Of a stretch of DNA of 64,000 nucleotides, positions 50,529-64,000 are shown piece after piece; position 1 is the first letter of the stretch, and every line of letters starts with the position of its first letter. The DNA is from Leptospira kmetyi serovar Malaysia str. Bejo-Iso9 (lineage in GTDB: Bacteria > Spirochaetota > Leptospiria > Leptospirales > Leptospiraceae): contig NZ_AHMP02000003.1 in assembly GCF_000243735.2 (NCBI RefSeq), positions 186,182 to 250,181 on the forward strand, read 5' to 3'. The position numbers and the translations under genes are program-made. Under the pieces are notes generated by a model, which was not told the origin of the DNA, did no database searches, and was given only the letters and a program-made list of their open reading frames with translations.

Positions 50529-50652
50529 AACGAAAGAATCATCTTATAGTATGATTGCTTGTTTCCCTCCACAAATTCACATTCAAGATCGATAATTCTT
50601 TTAAGACGTCGCCGAACGTTTTTTAACCTCGGGCCGTTTCAAGGAAATATCT

Positions 50653-52377
50653 ATGTCCCCCTTTACGGCCGAAGAACTGAAAAGTCGATTTCAACTTCCC
50701 GAGGACGCGATCAAAGGGCTTCTTACCGAGACGTTCTTCGATTCTAAGATTGCCGGTCGTCTGCGTCTGGGCGGAGAAAGTCTTTGTCCGATTCAACTTA
50801 CCTTTTTAAACGAAACGAAAGATCGCGAAAAATTAAGGAAGGAACCGAAACAGAAACACAGAGGAAGATATGTTTGCGAGGCCTTGAGTTTGGCCGATTG
50901 CGATTACAACGATGAAGGAATTTTCGACGGACAAATTTTTGTATGGATTCCTTCGCTTCGATCTTTTGCAAGTTGGGACGCCGAGCACGAACAATCGTTT
51001 CTTTTTCCCGGAATCGGTTGGGCGGAAATTTCCAAAGATCCGGTTCGATATTTATGTTCTCAATGGCAACCGATCGAAGAAGGAAAAAATATTTGGGACT
51101 TGTTTGAGTTGTGGAACGAGTTCCCTTATGTGATCTACGCGAACGAATTTTTTGGGGAAAGATTGCCGCATATAAAAAAGAATTTCGAATCCGCTCGTTA
51201 TGGGGAAGTTGTTCGATTGAGCGCGGAGACTTTGCGCGACGCCGAACGTCCGTTACTCGATTCCTATTCCGTGATTTGCGGAAAGATAGAATGTCTGTCT
51301 TATAAAAGTGTGAGCGGGTTTTTGTTAAACGAAGTGGAATCCTTTCTCGTCGATTTTGAAACTCTGATCTCCATCGCCAAACAAGGCGATACGCAGGAAC
51401 AAGTCTCCGCAAATCATCCGAATTGGTATTTGGAACACGCGCGGCAAATTTTTTCGGTCGTTTCCTCTTCTTCGAAAGAAGGAAACTTTGAATTGTTGAA
51501 GGTTTTGATTTCCGGTTTGATCCGAAGAAACAACGAAGAATCGTTTCACTGGATCGAATCTTTTTGTACTTCGTATCCTTCGAGGTTAAAGGATCTTTTG
51601 AAGATTCTTCATTCTTCCCTGGAACTTGAAAATAAAGGCAACGAAGAAGGTGAGGGAGACAACAAAGGAAACGGAGATACGAGAGCCAACCGCTACAAAG
51701 CGGGTGAAGAAGATCACAATTTCAATTCTCAGGTTCGATCCAAAATCGTTTCGATCGAAGAAAGATTGGAAGCGTTAGTCGACTTTCAACACACGATCGA
51801 ACGTATGAAGACCGCGATCGCATCCGATGACTTTCATCGTTTTCATCTTGAATTTCAAAAGATCCACAAAGCAGGTTACGCGTTGGATACTTATAAAAGT
51901 AATATTCTCGCGGTGATGAACGACGCGCTTCTCGCCTTGTTGAAAAAAAGAGAAATCGAATCGGGCAGGGCGTTGATTCACGTTTATTCCGAACGATTGG
52001 ATCTGCTCAAACCTTCTTGGGGTTACCTGGATCGCAAAGCCTACGAGGAATTATTCGCGAACGCTCTTTGTTTGATTCATTCGGACGATGAGATCAATCG
52101 TGAATTTTTAAAACTTCTCGAGAAAAAATTTCTTCCGATTGTTCGAGAGAACGGGGCCGTTCGGATTCTGGCCGAACGATTGGCTCGAAATCTCGCGTGT
52201 ATCTATACAACGATGCATAACTTTGAATCCGCTTATTTTTTTCTCAAACTCGCGATGGAAAGAGGCGCGAAAAAAGAAGACATCCTAAACGAAACCGATT
52301 TTGATCCGCTTCGAAGGGAAGAACGGTTCGTTGCCTTGTTCCAAAAATATTACCGAGAGAGTCCTAATCGAGGTTAG
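50653..52377 (+). CDS. Large soluble protein of unknown function with helical repeats
   Basis: The 574-residue protein starts at ATG 50653 with AAGGAA before it. No signal peptide or membrane helix is visible. The N-terminal 130 residues are mixed alpha/beta (SFLFPGIGWAEISKDPVRYL, 20 residues). The rest is helical. A low-complexity Glu/Asn/Gly stretch (about 320-345) divides it, and the last 100 residues resemble TPR helices (LARNLACIYTTMHNFESAYF, 20 residues, then FLKLAMERGAKKED). I do not recognise a catalytic motif. It may be a scaffold protein. Confidence 0.75.
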   Translation: MSPFTAEELKSRFQLPEDAIKGLLTETFFDSKIAGRLRLGGESLCPIQLTFLNETKDREKLRKEPKQKHRGRYVCEALSLADCDYNDEGIFDGQIFVWIPSLRSFASWDAEHEQSFLFPGIGWAEISKDPVRYLCSQWQPIEEGKNIWDLFELWNEFPYVIYANEFFGERLPHIKKNFESARYGEVVRLSAETLRDAERPLLDSYSVICGKIECLSYKSVSGFLLNEVESFLVDFETLISIAKQGDTQEQVSANHPNWYLEHARQIFSVVSSSSKEGNFELLKVLISGLIRRNNEESFHWIESFCTSYPSRLKDLLKILHSSLELENKGNEEGEGDNKGNGDTRANRYKAGEEDHNFNSQVRSKIVSIEERLEALVDFQHTIERMKTAIASDDFHRFHLEFQKIHKAGYALDTYKSNILAVMNDALLALLKKREIESGRALIHVYSERLDLLKPSWGYLDRKAYEELFANALCLIHSDDEINREFLKLLEKKFLPIVRENGAVRILAERLARNLACIYTTMHNFESAYFFLKLAMERGAKKEDILNETDFDPLRREERFVALFQKYYRESPNRG

Positions 52378-52458
52378 ACGTCTCTGTGCACTCGATTCAA
52401 ATGGCTTGATTTTTAAAACAGGAATCGGTAAAATCGGAGAAAAAGAGGATGAACGATT

Positions 52459-52803
52459 ATGACTACCGACGCCGCTCCCAAAACATATACGACTTTTAAG
52501 GAATTCTGGCCCTTCTATCTGGGCGAACATTCTCATCCGGTAAACCGCGCGCTTCACTTCGTGGGCACTTCGATTGCGATCGGTTGGATTTTGACCGCGA
52601 TCGTAAATCTCAATCCGTTTTATATTTTAGCGGCTTTGTTTTCCGGTTATTTCTTCGCTTGGATCGGTCATTTCTTCGTGGAGAAAAATCGCCCCGCGAC
52701 TTTCACTTATCCCTTTAAATCCTTTATGGGGGATTGGTTGATGTATTTTTATATCCTCACCGGACAAATCAGTAAGGAACTGGAAAAGATCGGTAAGAAG
52801 TGA
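52459..52803 (+). CDS. DUF962/Mpo1-like membrane protein
   Basis: The 114-residue protein matches DUF962: FWPFYLGEHSHPVNRALHFV (20 residues), GTSIAIGWILTAIVNL and FAWIGHFFVEKNRPATFTYP (20 residues), with conserved histidines and about two to three membrane helices. The yeast relative Mpo1 is an Fe(II)-dependent dioxygenase of fatty-acid alpha-oxidation, so a related lipid role is possible. GGAT/GAGG lies before ATG 52459. Confidence 0.85.
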   Translation: MTTDAAPKTYTTFKEFWPFYLGEHSHPVNRALHFVGTSIAIGWILTAIVNLNPFYILAALFSGYFFAWIGHFFVEKNRPATFTYPFKSFMGDWLMYFYILTGQISKELEKIGKK

Positions 52804-53233
52804 GGTCTTTTGTCGTAGTTCCTACGATTTTGCAGTGATTCAAAGGCCGCCCCCGCCCGAATTTGGGTGGAGGTGGCGGGCCTTGTGGGAAATTTCGGAC
52901 AGTTTTCCTCTATCAGAGAAATCTAATATTCTCAATCAAAAAACGACAATCTTGTCGGAACATTTCCGTTTTTTCGGTTCAAACTCATTGCGTATTCGAG
53001 TAGAAGTTTAAATTTCCAAAACACAAGAATAAGCGTTTCTATTTTCATATTTTGCAAAAAGAATCTCCGTATCGAACCGAAAGAGAGCCGGGAATCTTTA
53101 GAAGAAGGTTCGGATTAGGAACTCGATCCGAAATACGAATGGAATCTTTCCCCATCCGGCCCTTTGATCTGGAAATTTTTTATAAACCGAAAAGGAAACC
53201 GTTTCTCCTTTCCTTTTATCCGCACAATCATAA
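52804..53233. other. Non-coding gap after the DUF962 gene
   Basis: I see no convincing gene here. A GC-rich inverted structure at about 52846-52881 (GGCCGCCCCCGCCCG facing TGGGTGGAGGTGGCGGG) may act as a terminator for the DUF962 gene, though no T-run follows. The remainder is ordinary A+T-richer sequence without repeats. Confidence 0.4.
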
Positions 53234-53509
53234 AGTTTTACGGAAACAAAGCGGGAAATTTTAGAGGTTCTCGATGTGGAGCCGACAAGCGCACCCGTAA
53301 AGAAAGTGTTGGATCGAATTCTTAAATCCGCTGCGATGTTTGTGGATTGAGTCGATCCGGTCAGTATAAAAGAAGAGGATTGATAGGTCGTCGATTCTTT
53401 GGAAGCACATCTCGCAAAAATTTCAGACCTTTGGACGTTTTCTTCAGGAGAATTTTTCGAAGTAAAAAACCTGATTCGAAAAATTTATTCTCTGAAAAGC
53501 GATCCATAG
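53234..53509 (+). pseudogene. Possible decayed gene remnant
   Basis: Read in one frame, the stretch gives protein-like sequence broken by stops at 53348, 53381 and 53384: REILEVLDVEPTSAPVKKVL (20 residues), DRILKSAAMFVD, stop, VDPVSIKEED, stops, VVDSLEAHLAKISDLWTFSS (20 residues), GEFFEVKNLIRKIYSLKSDP (20 residues). The helical, charged character and continued frame suggest a disrupted gene. I do not recognise the family, and chance cannot be excluded. Confidence 0.35.
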
Positions 53510-53680
53510 GAAGCTTTTCACTGAGTTGGGTTGTTCTTTCTTTGCTTCGCAAAGAGCTGTCCCTTCGCTTTAGCCTGATTCACTTCCTGAAAAGTGACTC
53601 GTAGAAAGCCTTTCATCGAGTTGGTTGTTTTTTCTTTGCTTTGCAAAGAGCTATCGCTTCGCTTTAGCTTAATTTGCTCT
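53492..53680. repeat. Imperfect tandem duplication, about 95-base period
   Basis: Two units begin with CTGAAAAG at 53492 and 53587. Both then carry AAGC, TTTCA, GAGTTGG, TTCTTTGCT, GCAAAGAGCT and CTTCGCTTTAGC in the same order, with scattered differences. Within each unit CTTTGCTTCGCAAAG (or CTTTGCTTTGCAAAG) is a small hairpin. The duplication overlaps the end of the possible gene remnant and stops just before the adenylate cyclase stop codon at 53695. Confidence 0.75.
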
Positions 53681-53694
53681 CTACGGATCGCAAA

Positions 53695-55032
<1,338 letters not shown>

Positions 55033-55164
55033 AGGGGTTAGAATAGAAATTTACGGATCTTAGATCAATTCTTTCCGGGAAGTCGGAGCCGTTTTGAAAA
55101 AAATTCTTTCATAAATAAGGGATGCGGACATTCTTTTCGCAAATCTCGGGGAGAAAAATAAGTT

Positions 55165-55824
<660 letters not shown>

Positions 55825-58312
55825 TTTTTCTTTTTCTAAGAATTCGGTGACATTGGACAAACCTTTCGAGTTCGGATCCACGCTTTTCGCAAAGGAAAGA
55901 ATTTTCTCGGACTTGGAAACGTTTCCGACCTTTAGATACAGTTCCGCGAGTTGAACGAGATTGGAAGGATGTCCCGGGTTTCGAAGACGAATTCTTTCCG
56001 CCATATCGATCGCCTTACCGAGTTCCTGATTCTTCTTAAAACAATAAGACGCGAGATAAATCATATCGCTGTCGCCCGGATAATCCTCGATGTATTCGTT
56101 TAGAATCGCGGACGCGTTTTTATAATCCTTGTTTCTAAAATGAAGTCGGATTAAATCCCTTCGGATCTCCGCCGAGTCCGGATGAATCTTTAACGCTTCT
56201 TCCAAAGAGGAGATCGCGGAGTTGAAATTCTTTTCCTTAACGAAAGTCTTCGCCTTTCGTAAAAGATCCAAGGATTCTTTTCGGATCGCTCTGGAAACGG
56301 AGGCCTCGTTTTCTTTATAAGAAAGTCTTAATAAAGAAAAATCGTCCGTGAGTTTTCCTTTGGTGAGAATGGAGTCATAGATACTTTCCAGTTTTCCTTT
56401 TCCATTCTCCACGTGTTTTAAGAATAGGGATTCGTCCTCGTTTAAAATCCGGTGGCCGTTTTCGGAATCGATTTCAATATCGTCCCTTCCATCCGAACCT
56501 AAAATGAGAACGTCTCCGGTCTTTAACTGAAACGTTCGGATCTGAAACGCTTCGTCCGAAAACGGAGTTCCGAGTTTTCTGAAAAGCCCCGAGTTTTCGA
56601 TGAATTCCGCGTTTCCGTCCCGGTAAAGAACGGACCAAGGATGTTCCGCGTTGATGTAATACACGAGTCCTGTTTTGTCGTCGATCAATCCCATCACAAG
56701 GGAAACGAGCATGGAACAATCGAAACCTTCGAAAAGTCGATGCAATTCTAAAAATGCGTTTTTGAGCCAACGTTCCGCGTAGAGTTGTTTTACGGATTCG
56801 ACCACGATCGTCCTTTCCAAGATCGATTGAACCGCCGCTCCCAAAACGAGAGCTCCTCCCGCTCCTTGTAAGGATTTTCCCATCGCGTCCGCGTTTAAGA
56901 AAACCGTATAATCCCGGTTTCGTAAAGAAATACTTTTCGCGATACAAATATCCCCGCCGATATCGTTTTCCTTTCCGTGAAAGAGGAATGTCTTTTTTTG
57001 CTTCATTAGAAAATCGACATGTACTTTATTCCCGTTGGATTTGTTCAGGCTCAAGGGTTGGATCAAAAGAGAAGTGAGAAAATAATCCCCGTCCTGTTGC
57101 GATTTGAGTTTTTCAACGACGTCCAACGAGTTTCTGAGTTCGGAAGTTTTTTCGTCCACGAGTTGTTGCAGATTGTCCCGAATCTTTCCGACCTCGGACG
57201 CCGCCTTCTCGAAGTTCTCCGCAAAACGGATAAATTCCTTGTCGATGGAAAGAAGAGGAAGGGACCCCGTTCCGCCTAACGCGAGATTGTTTGCAGAAAG
57301 ATTGATCTGATCCAAGGTGAGATTGATCGATTGAAAATACAAAAACGTCAAAAGGGAACTTTCCAAAAACGTCATAAAGATAAAAACGCCGATCTTGAAC
57401 GGAGTGGAATTCCCGAAGGAGATAAAAACGGAAAGAATGGTGAGGGAAAGAAGAATCAAGGTCAGAAGAAAAACGAACTTTCCTTTTAAGCTGAGAATTC
57501 CGTGTTCCCTGTTGATTCTAACGTTTTTTTTCGCGAGAATGATCTTGATCTCCACGCGTTTGGGTCCCGTGAAATAATCCGTGATGATATAAGAAAAACC
57601 ACAATAAACGAAAACGGCGACGCTCCATCCGAGAAAAATGTAAGTCAATTCCCAAGCGGGTTTTTTGCTCAAGAGATGGGTAAGCAGAACGCTTAGAAAA
57701 ACGAAACTCGCGTAACCGAAGGAAACGAGCATATTGTGTTTCGGAAGTTGGATCAAAAAACGCAAAAGGGATTCGAGTTCGAGCGTGTTTTTATGACGCA
57801 GGGTCACGTTCGGATGGATGAACGTGTTGATTTTTTGGATCGATCGTTCGATTCCGGGAGAAACGATCTTCGCCAAAAGTCCGTATTGAATGCTGTGTCC
57901 GAGAGAAGCCGTTAAGGTCGCGACGATAAAAACGAAAAAGACTTCTTTGTGATTGTCCGCGGTAAAATCGGGAATCACGGACGAACCGAAGATATACGCA
58001 TAAAACGCGCCGAAGTAAGCCCCCGTTAATGCGAACACGGCGACCGCAAACGTATAGGATACTTTTTTATAAATCAGTTCAAAAAGAAAGCTGAACGTTT
58101 TGTAAACCATTGTTCATTTTATCCGGATCGAAGAGAGTTCTTAGCGACGATGCAACACGGATACGATTTGTTTCCAACTTCTTTTTTTGCCGAAAAGAAG
58201 TTTAGGAAATAAAAAAATGAGACGATCGAACGGATCGAATCCTTCGAAAGCGGAGTTTTGATTTTGGGGAATTTACGAAAAAAGAAGCCGAATCATGAAA
58301 CGCTCCCGGCCT

Positions 58313-58357
58313 AAAAAAATTCTCCGAACCCGAACAAAATCGAATCCGGAGAATTTT
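58313..58357 (-). terminator. Intrinsic terminator of the acyl-CoA dehydrogenase gene
   Basis: On the minus strand AAAATTCTCCG (58357-58347) pairs with CGGAGAATTTT (58326-58316) across a 20-base loop and runs into T residues (TTTTTTT in total). It lies 24 bases after the stop codon. Confidence 0.8.
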
Positions 58358-58380
58358 CCGATCGAAACGGTAAAAAGATC

Positions 58381-60141
<1,761 letters not shown>

Positions 60142-60493
60142 TTCAATTCCTTTGTGAACTTTTGTTCAGGTTGGTTTTAGTTTCTTTACCACAGAGAACG
60201 CGCGTAGAATCCGTGAAAACCGAAATTCTTCGTATCGAACAGCGTTTAGACGATCGGTTCCGATTTCCACGATTCTCCATTCTCGCAAGAATCTAAAAAG
60301 GAAATCTCGTTCTGTTCGCGGTTTGAAACTAGGTTTCGATTTTATCCTAGGAAACGGTGGCTTTGCAAGTAGAATCGAGCCGCGGTTTTATCTCGTTTTG
60401 TTTCTTTGTTCCGTTCGGCTTTCTTTTGCGGATCGGATCTCGGGAGAATGAACCGAATTTGAGAGGAGGAAAAATTCTCAAGAAGGAAGTAAA
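60142..60493. other. Non-coding gap between acyl-CoA dehydrogenase and lipL32 terminator
   Basis: This stretch should hold the promoter of the acyl-CoA dehydrogenase gene. The start codon is preceded by AAAGGAATTG, a fair ribosome site. I cannot identify -35/-10 hexamers with confidence and see no gene. A 17-base sequence TTTGTGAACTTTTGTTC just upstream contains a loose repeat (GTGAAC/TTGTTC) that could be a binding site. Confidence 0.4.
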
Positions 60494-60523
60494 AATAAAA
60501 AAGCCACCTTTCGGTGGCTTTTC
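60494..60523 (-). terminator. Strong intrinsic terminator of lipL32
   Basis: AAAAGCCACC (minus strand 60523-60514), a GAAA loop and GGTGGCTTT are followed by an almost unbroken T-run on the minus strand (TTTTTTATTTTTA in the neighbourhood). It lies 32 bases after the lipL32 stop, as expected for one of the most expressed genes of the cell. Confidence 0.93.
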
Positions 60524-60554
60524 ACCTAAGTGAACTGTTTAAGCTCTAAGTAGA

Positions 60555-61595
<1,041 letters not shown>

Positions 61596-61994
61596 CTATT
61601 TTTTCTGAAAAAACCGCTTCAACCAATCGAGCAGATCTAAAATCCAAGCAAAGATTCTTCCAAAGATGGTTGTGTAGGAATATCTTTTTAAGAGCTCTTG
61701 GACTCGATCCTGTTCCTCGGAAGTAAATTCTAAACGAATATTGTTTTCTTCGGCTTCCATCTGAACTCTTTCTTTTTTATTCCGAATATCCACGATCCGA
61801 ACATCCACGTATTCCCACCCGAGAATCTTTACGCTTTCGAGTCTTCTTTCCCCGGAGATCAAGGTGTTGTCTAGATCGATCAAGATAGGATGCAAAAGTC
61901 CCAATTTCTGTATGGATTCTTTGAGAGGGCGGAGATCCCCGAGGTCTTTGCGGATGCGATTCTTAACTTTGATGTCCGAAACTCGAATTTTCAT
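61596..61994 (-). CDS. ParB-like nuclease-fold protein with C-terminal hydrophobic helix
   Basis: The 132-residue protein has a ParB/Sulfiredoxin-like N-terminal domain (about 1-85): IRVSDIKVKNRIRKDLGDLR (20 residues), LKESIQKLGLLHPILIDLDN (20 residues), ISGERRLESVKILGWEYVDV (20 residues) with the GERR motif. The rest of ParB (helix-turn-helix and dimerisation) is missing. Instead there is a short helix and a hydrophobic segment (IFGRIFAWILDLLDWLKRFF, 20 residues) that may attach it to the membrane. It is upstream of lipL32 on the same strand and diverges from metK. A role in chromosome segregation is unlikely; function unknown. Confidence 0.75.
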   Translation of the reverse strand: MKIRVSDIKVKNRIRKDLGDLRPLKESIQKLGLLHPILIDLDNTLISGERRLESVKILGWEYVDVRIVDIRNKKERVQMEAEENNIRLEFTSEEQDRVQELLKRYSYTTIFGRIFAWILDLLDWLKRFFQKK

Positions 61995-62182
61995 TGTTTC
62001 TCAAAAATATTCGGTAGGTCTCTGCTTCAATTCAATTCTGATCTAAATCGTTCAATTTGTTCTAGAACGTGTAGGGAACATAGTTTGGATCTTCTTGACA
62101 CTGAAGGAATCCGCAGGTTTTTGGGATCAGAGCGGGTTTCCTTTGGACCTTCCCGTCAATTTTCACCCATCAGGAAGAACAG

Positions 62183-63343
<1,161 letters not shown>

Positions 63344-63350
63344 AATAAGA

Positions 63351-64000
63351 ATGGGAGCTCCGAGCACATCCACTGCTACCGAAAAAGCAACCCGTGACGG
63401 ATACGGGGATGCATTGCATGAACTGGGAGCTTCCCGCCAGGACGTAGTCGTCTTGGATGCGGATCTTTCCGGCTCCACAAAAACCAATAAGTTTGCAAAG
63501 GCTTTTCCCGATCGTTTTTTCAACGTGGGCGTCGCCGAACAGAACTTAGTCGGTCACGCGGCCGGTTTGGCTCTTTCCGGTTTGGTTCCGTTCGCTTCTT
63601 CCTTTGCGATGTTTCTTTCGGGAAGAGCTTGGGAAGTGGTTCGTAACAGCGTCGTTTATCCGTTTTTAAACGTAAAACTTGTTGCTTCTCACGGAGGAGT
63701 TACCGTCGGAGAAGACGGAGCTTCCCACCAATGTATCGAAGATTTCGCCATTATGAGAGCGATTCCCGAGATGACCGTGATCTGTCCTTCGGATTACAAC
63801 GAATGCAAACAGATCATTCACGCGATCGCGGATTACAAAGGTCCGGTTTATGTGCGGGTGGGTCGTCCGAATGTTCCGGTGATCGAAAGGGAGAATTACA
63901 AGTTTACGATCGGTAAGGCCGAAGTAATGCGGGAAGGAAAAGACGTTCTCGTGATTGCGAACGGAGTTCTCGTAAACGAAGCGATGAAAGCCGTTGAAGA
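63351..64000 (+). CDS. Transketolase C-terminal subunit, 3' end cut by the window
   Basis: ATG 63351 opens a frame that runs to the window edge (216 codons visible). The sequence has [20 protein letters not shown] (20 residues), [20 protein letters not shown] (20 residues) and [20 protein letters not shown] (20 residues), matching the central pyrimidine-binding and the start of the C-terminal domain of split transketolases (or DXS-like proteins). It lies seven bases after metK and is probably in its operon. The N-terminal subunit gene is not between them and must be elsewhere. The product transfers two-carbon units with thiamine diphosphate once paired. Confidence 0.9.
   Translation, partial: MGAPSTSTATEKATRDGYGDALHELGASRQDVVVLDADLSGSTKTNKFAKAFPDRFFNVGVAEQNLVGHAAGLALSGLVPFASSFAMFLSGRAWEVVRNSVVYPFLNVKLVASHGGVTVGEDGASHQCIEDFAIMRAIPEMTVICPSDYNECKQIIHAIADYKGPVYVRVGRPNVPVIERENYKFTIGKAEVMREGKDVLVIANGVLVNEAMKAVE

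Noticed and set aside
53347..53604. Short plus-strand frame across the tandem repeat
   Set aside because: It is Arg/Ser/Phe-rich, crosses the repeat boundary and resembles no protein.
61995..62182. SAM riboswitch before metK
   Set aside because: I looked for SAM-I or SAM-II type conserved helices and found none; only a weak TTGACA hexamer and a normal ribosome site are present.

Overview
The window is a chromosomal segment of a pathogenic-clade Leptospira (spirochaete). The diagnostic gene is lipL32, the major outer-membrane lipoprotein of pathogenic leptospires. It sits beside metK and in the same window as groES-groEL under CIRCE control, a periplasmic-flagellum ring operon (flgG-flgA-flgH-flgI-flgJ), several spirochaetal-type lipoproteins and many SpoIIE-type phosphatases and TPR proteins. 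By eye the base composition is richer in G+C than L. interrogans, so another species of the pathogenic group is likely; this was not computed. I see no tRNA, rRNA, CRISPR array, prophage or intact insertion sequence.

Layout. 0-5 kb: two tandem paralogous membrane SpoIIE phosphatases with TPR tails, the first cut by the window edge. 5-11.5 kb (minus strand): M20 amidohydrolase, a double-domain ThyX-like protein, and a CzcA/CusA-type RND pump without its usual partners. 11.7-16.2 kb (minus): rhodanese, pentaheme cytochrome c lipoprotein, GT2 glycosyltransferase and GT-C membrane glycosyltransferase, apparently one operon. 16.4-18.4 kb (plus): DUF4395 protein, AhpD-like peroxidase and ArsS radical-SAM enzyme (arsenosugar genes). 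18.3-20.8 kb: DNA methyltransferase and a second GT-C enzyme. 21-27.4 kb (plus): XRE-cupin regulator, rhodanese lipoprotein, small secreted protein, outer-membrane barrel, second rhodanese lipoprotein, second pentaheme cytochrome lipoprotein. 27.4-34 kb (minus): sensor histidine kinase, CPA2 antiporter, a class D beta-lactamase-like lipoprotein lacking catalytic lysines, and a membrane protein. 34-40 kb (plus): DNA methyltransferase, an inverted-repeat element and the flagellar operon. 40-49 kb (minus): YihY-type protein with a beta-propeller insert, two methyltransferases plus an ATP-grasp enzyme, small proteins, groESL. 49-55.8 kb: class II photolyase, TPR-like protein, DUF962 protein, a decayed region with a tandem repeat, adenylate cyclase, SDR-like protein. 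55.8-64 kb: third SpoIIE-TPR phosphatase, acyl-CoA dehydrogenase, lipL32, ParB-like protein, metK and the start of a transketolase C-terminal subunit.

The most interesting unit is the 11.7-27.4 kb block. Rhodaneses, pentaheme cytochromes and GT-C enzymes occur in two separate sets, one on each side of arsenosugar genes. An 11-base motif (TTCAATATAAC or a close variant) occurs in the control region of the first set, upstream of the XRE-cupin regulator, and twice in a 41-bp palindrome between that regulator and the second set. I infer a co-regulated extracytoplasmic sulfur, arsenic or redox system controlled by the XRE-cupin protein; this is a hypothesis, not an established pathway.
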